Shown here: positions 5,848-7,179 of the stretch, piece by piece
How positions within the stretch are numbered: position 1 is the stretch's first letter
Layout: each line of letters opens with the position of its first letter
From: Alistipes sp.
GTDB taxonomy: Bacteria > Bacteroidota > Bacteroidia > Bacteroidales > Rikenellaceae
Direction of reading: 5' to 3'
DNA length: 7,179 nucleotides
Assembly: GCA_017384185.1 (NCBI GenBank)
Contig: JAFNUH010000300.1
Coordinates: 1 to 7,179 of the forward strand
The notes under the pieces: model-generated
The model's database searches: none
What the model was told of the DNA's origin: nothing
The model's input: only the letters and a program-made list of their open reading frames with translations
Translations under genes and position numbers: made by a program

Positions 5848-6660
5848 TTATAGATTTTCATCGTCTGGAGCAAAATATCTTTTGTATTGTTCATTATCAG
5901 TCATCTTCTTCAAACCAAGTAATGCGATACAATCAGGGTTTTGGGGAACAATTGCCGCACAACGCCCTGTTTCATTAAAATGCTTGCAGTATAGATATAT
6001 ATCGTCACAATCCCCGACAATATAAAGAGATGGTTGCGGAAACTGTATTCTGGGTAATACTTTCTGTATAACATCATCTTCTTCTGCACAAAACCAATTA
6101 GATTCGTAAATTCTTCCCTCTATAATTGTTGTCAAGTTAATCCCATATTGGAAAGGGCTGTTACAAGTATAGTGTCCTCTCGTTATACAATGCATATCAA
6201 CAATATATATAGGAGGTAATATCCTATTCATATCCAACCCGATTCCAATAGCTGCGGCTATCGGCTTAAAAATAATCGATGATGACTTCACATAGTCAAT
6301 ACTATCAATACTATCCTTTATCGCCTTAATTTCAATATTTGTTAATTGAGGCTGGATTACTGCATATACATTTAAGTTTCTCCTATTCAAACTCATTGAA
6401 ATCATACCTTGTATTAGGACTTTAACGCCCTCCAAATCGGTTAACCCATATTCTTTAATAGGCCATATAACTTTTTCGGTGTTCTCAGAAAAACCTCTAT
6501 TGCTAACGCTATATATTTCGCTACTATTATGGCATAGACACGAGTCGAACGTCATTAATTCACCATTCTCCTTCAACAAATAGCAACGTCTTGAGCCTAA
6601 CTGTAACATAATGGATTGAGGGGAGCGGTCGATGTTGCGGCTAATATTTTTGATTATCAT
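5848..6660 (-). CDS. Degenerate MreB/actin-fold (ASKHA) homologue
   Basis: A 270-residue protein with no signal peptide and no membrane segment. Segments line up in order with MreB: LQLGSRRC (19-26) for the phosphate-1 DLGTANT loop; VIWPIKEYGLTDLEGVKVLI (64-83) for AIRPLKDGVIADFEVTEAML; PQLTNIEIKAIKDS then FKPIAAAIGIGL (104-142) for PxGITxVExRAVxDS and the EPMAAAIG motif; YIVDMHCITRG (152-162) for VVDIGGGTTE; YESNWFCAEEDDVI (185-198) for the GDEMDEAI helix; YIVGDCDDIYLYC (213-225) for FLTGGGSLLRGL; and NPDCIALLGLKKM (241-253) for the C-terminal helix. MreB is about 340 residues; the missing stretch matches the region around subdomain IIB. The nucleotide-binding Asp and Gly residues are lost at all three loops. 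Ten cysteines are present. The ATG at 6660 is preceded by GAAAG. Recognition is by eye, without a search. Confidence 0.72.
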   Translation of the reverse strand: MIIKNISRNIDRSPQSIMLQLGSRRCYLLKENGELMTFDSCLCHNSSEIYSVSNRGFSENTEKVIWPIKEYGLTDLEGVKVLIQGMISMSLNRRNLNVYAVIQPQLTNIEIKAIKDSIDSIDYVKSSSIIFKPIAAAIGIGLDMNRILPPIYIVDMHCITRGHYTCNSPFQYGINLTTIIEGRIYESNWFCAEEDDVIQKVLPRIQFPQPSLYIVGDCDDIYLYCKHFNETGRCAAIVPQNPDCIALLGLKKMTDNEQYKRYFAPDDENL

Positions 6661-6721
6661 AATCTTTCAATTTACAGTTTCTTGTCTCTCTTTTGTGTAA
6701 TATCGGCTGGCGACTATTTTG
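6661..6721 (-). other. Spacer between the partial gene and the actin-fold gene
   Basis: No TAnnTTTG element or hairpin is visible in these 61 bases. The last bases before the ATG at 6660 read GAAAGATT, an A/G-rich leader. The spacer therefore supports read-through from the gene at the right edge. Confidence 0.4.
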
Positions 6722-7179
6722 TTAAAATGGCAAATAATCTTTGTCGATGTAATTCTTTTCAAAATAGTCATCATAAAGATAGTCTTTATCGTCAACTAAT
6801 ACCGCATCTCGTTTGTGATTTTTATCGCCATCAACGACAAATATATTTGTACTGTGTTTCTCCGCCTGTTTTAATATCTGCTTTCGTGTTGCGTCAAGAT
6901 TAAGGTATAGGTTGTAATCAAATGGCTCTCGAAGAATCCTAATAGCTTCTTCAAATTGTCCCATTTCACGATATAGCTCCGCCATAAGTAGTCTATCGTA
7001 AGGATCATTTATATTCGCCATCACAATCAAGGCTTGCACATTCTCCTCGAAAAATTGCTGTTCTTCAATAGATGCTTCCGCTCGTGGCTTTGCTTCTTCA
7101 TAGCCTCCATATAGGTCATTATGAGCGTATAACAACATCAACCGCATCTGTCGCTCATCTTTACCCGTGGGAGATAATT
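6722..7179 (-). CDS. Partial helical, possibly TPR-like protein (5' end beyond right edge)
   Basis: The frame is open through the right edge (…LSPTGKDERQ before the first internal Met at 7147), so the gene is longer than seen; 151 residues are visible. DRLLMAELYREMGQFEEAIR, followed by ILREPFD, resembles a tetratricopeptide helix pair: an A helix with small and aromatic residues, then FEEAIRIL. The C-terminus is charged and tyrosine-rich (DDKDYLYDDYFEKNYIDKD), with no membrane segment or signal in the visible part. I do not recognise the family. It precedes the actin-fold gene by 61 bp with no promoter match or terminator between them, so it is likely the same transcript. Its function is not inferable; TPR proteins usually mediate protein contacts. 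Confidence 0.7.
   Translation of the reverse strand, partial: LSPTGKDERQMRLMLLYAHNDLYGGYEEAKPRAEASIEEQQFFEENVQALIVMANINDPYDRLLMAELYREMGQFEEAIRILREPFDYNLYLNLDATRKQILKQAEKHSTNIFVVDGDKNHKRDAVLVDDKDYLYDDYFEKNYIDKDYLPF

Overview
The window looks like a piece of a Bacteroidales (phylum Bacteroidota) chromosome. The evidence is a DUF3078-type outer-membrane barrel, promoters of the Bacteroidota TAnnTTTG type, mostly A-rich rather than Shine-Dalgarno leaders, and Bacteroidota-style short-signal lipoproteins. I cannot name a genus.

Left half (1 to about 2800) is ordinary, moderately GC-rich core DNA. On the minus strand lie the N-terminal part of an S41 (C-terminal-processing) peptidase, cut by the left edge, and upstream of it a DUF3078 outer-membrane protein. 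A compact divergent promoter region (1830-1925) separates these from nfo, which encodes endonuclease IV on the plus strand with all nine metal ligands at the E. coli positions. nfo ends at a strong, bidirectional-looking hairpin terminator.

The middle (2801-3426) is a very AT-rich gap holding tRNA-Thr(GGT) and its own terminator, both on the minus strand. It also holds several unexplained signals: a Bacteroidota-type minus-strand promoter facing the nfo terminator (a possible ~100-nt small RNA), a match to the CTnDOT-type GTAnnTTTGC core inside that promoter, a 12-bp-period direct repeat next to the tRNA, and a nested inverted repeat.

Right half (3427-7179) is AT-richer and reads like an accessory island. 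Five genes run head-to-tail on the minus strand. In transcription order they are: a partial helical/TPR-like protein at the right edge, a 270-residue protein that I read as a shortened and catalytically degenerate MreB/actin-fold homologue, a lipoprotein with two FG-GAP-like acidic loops, an exported DUF3298 protein, and a second lipoprotein with an EF-hand-like DxDxDG loop. The last four are packed with 1-4 bp gaps, or a 61-bp gap in the case of the first junction, so they are probably co-transcribed from a promoter beyond the right edge.

The most interesting object is the degenerate actin-fold gene placed in one unit with three exported proteins. A role as an orphan immunity or envelope-protection cassette is possible, but that is inference. 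No toxin, transposase, integrase or CRISPR array is visible.
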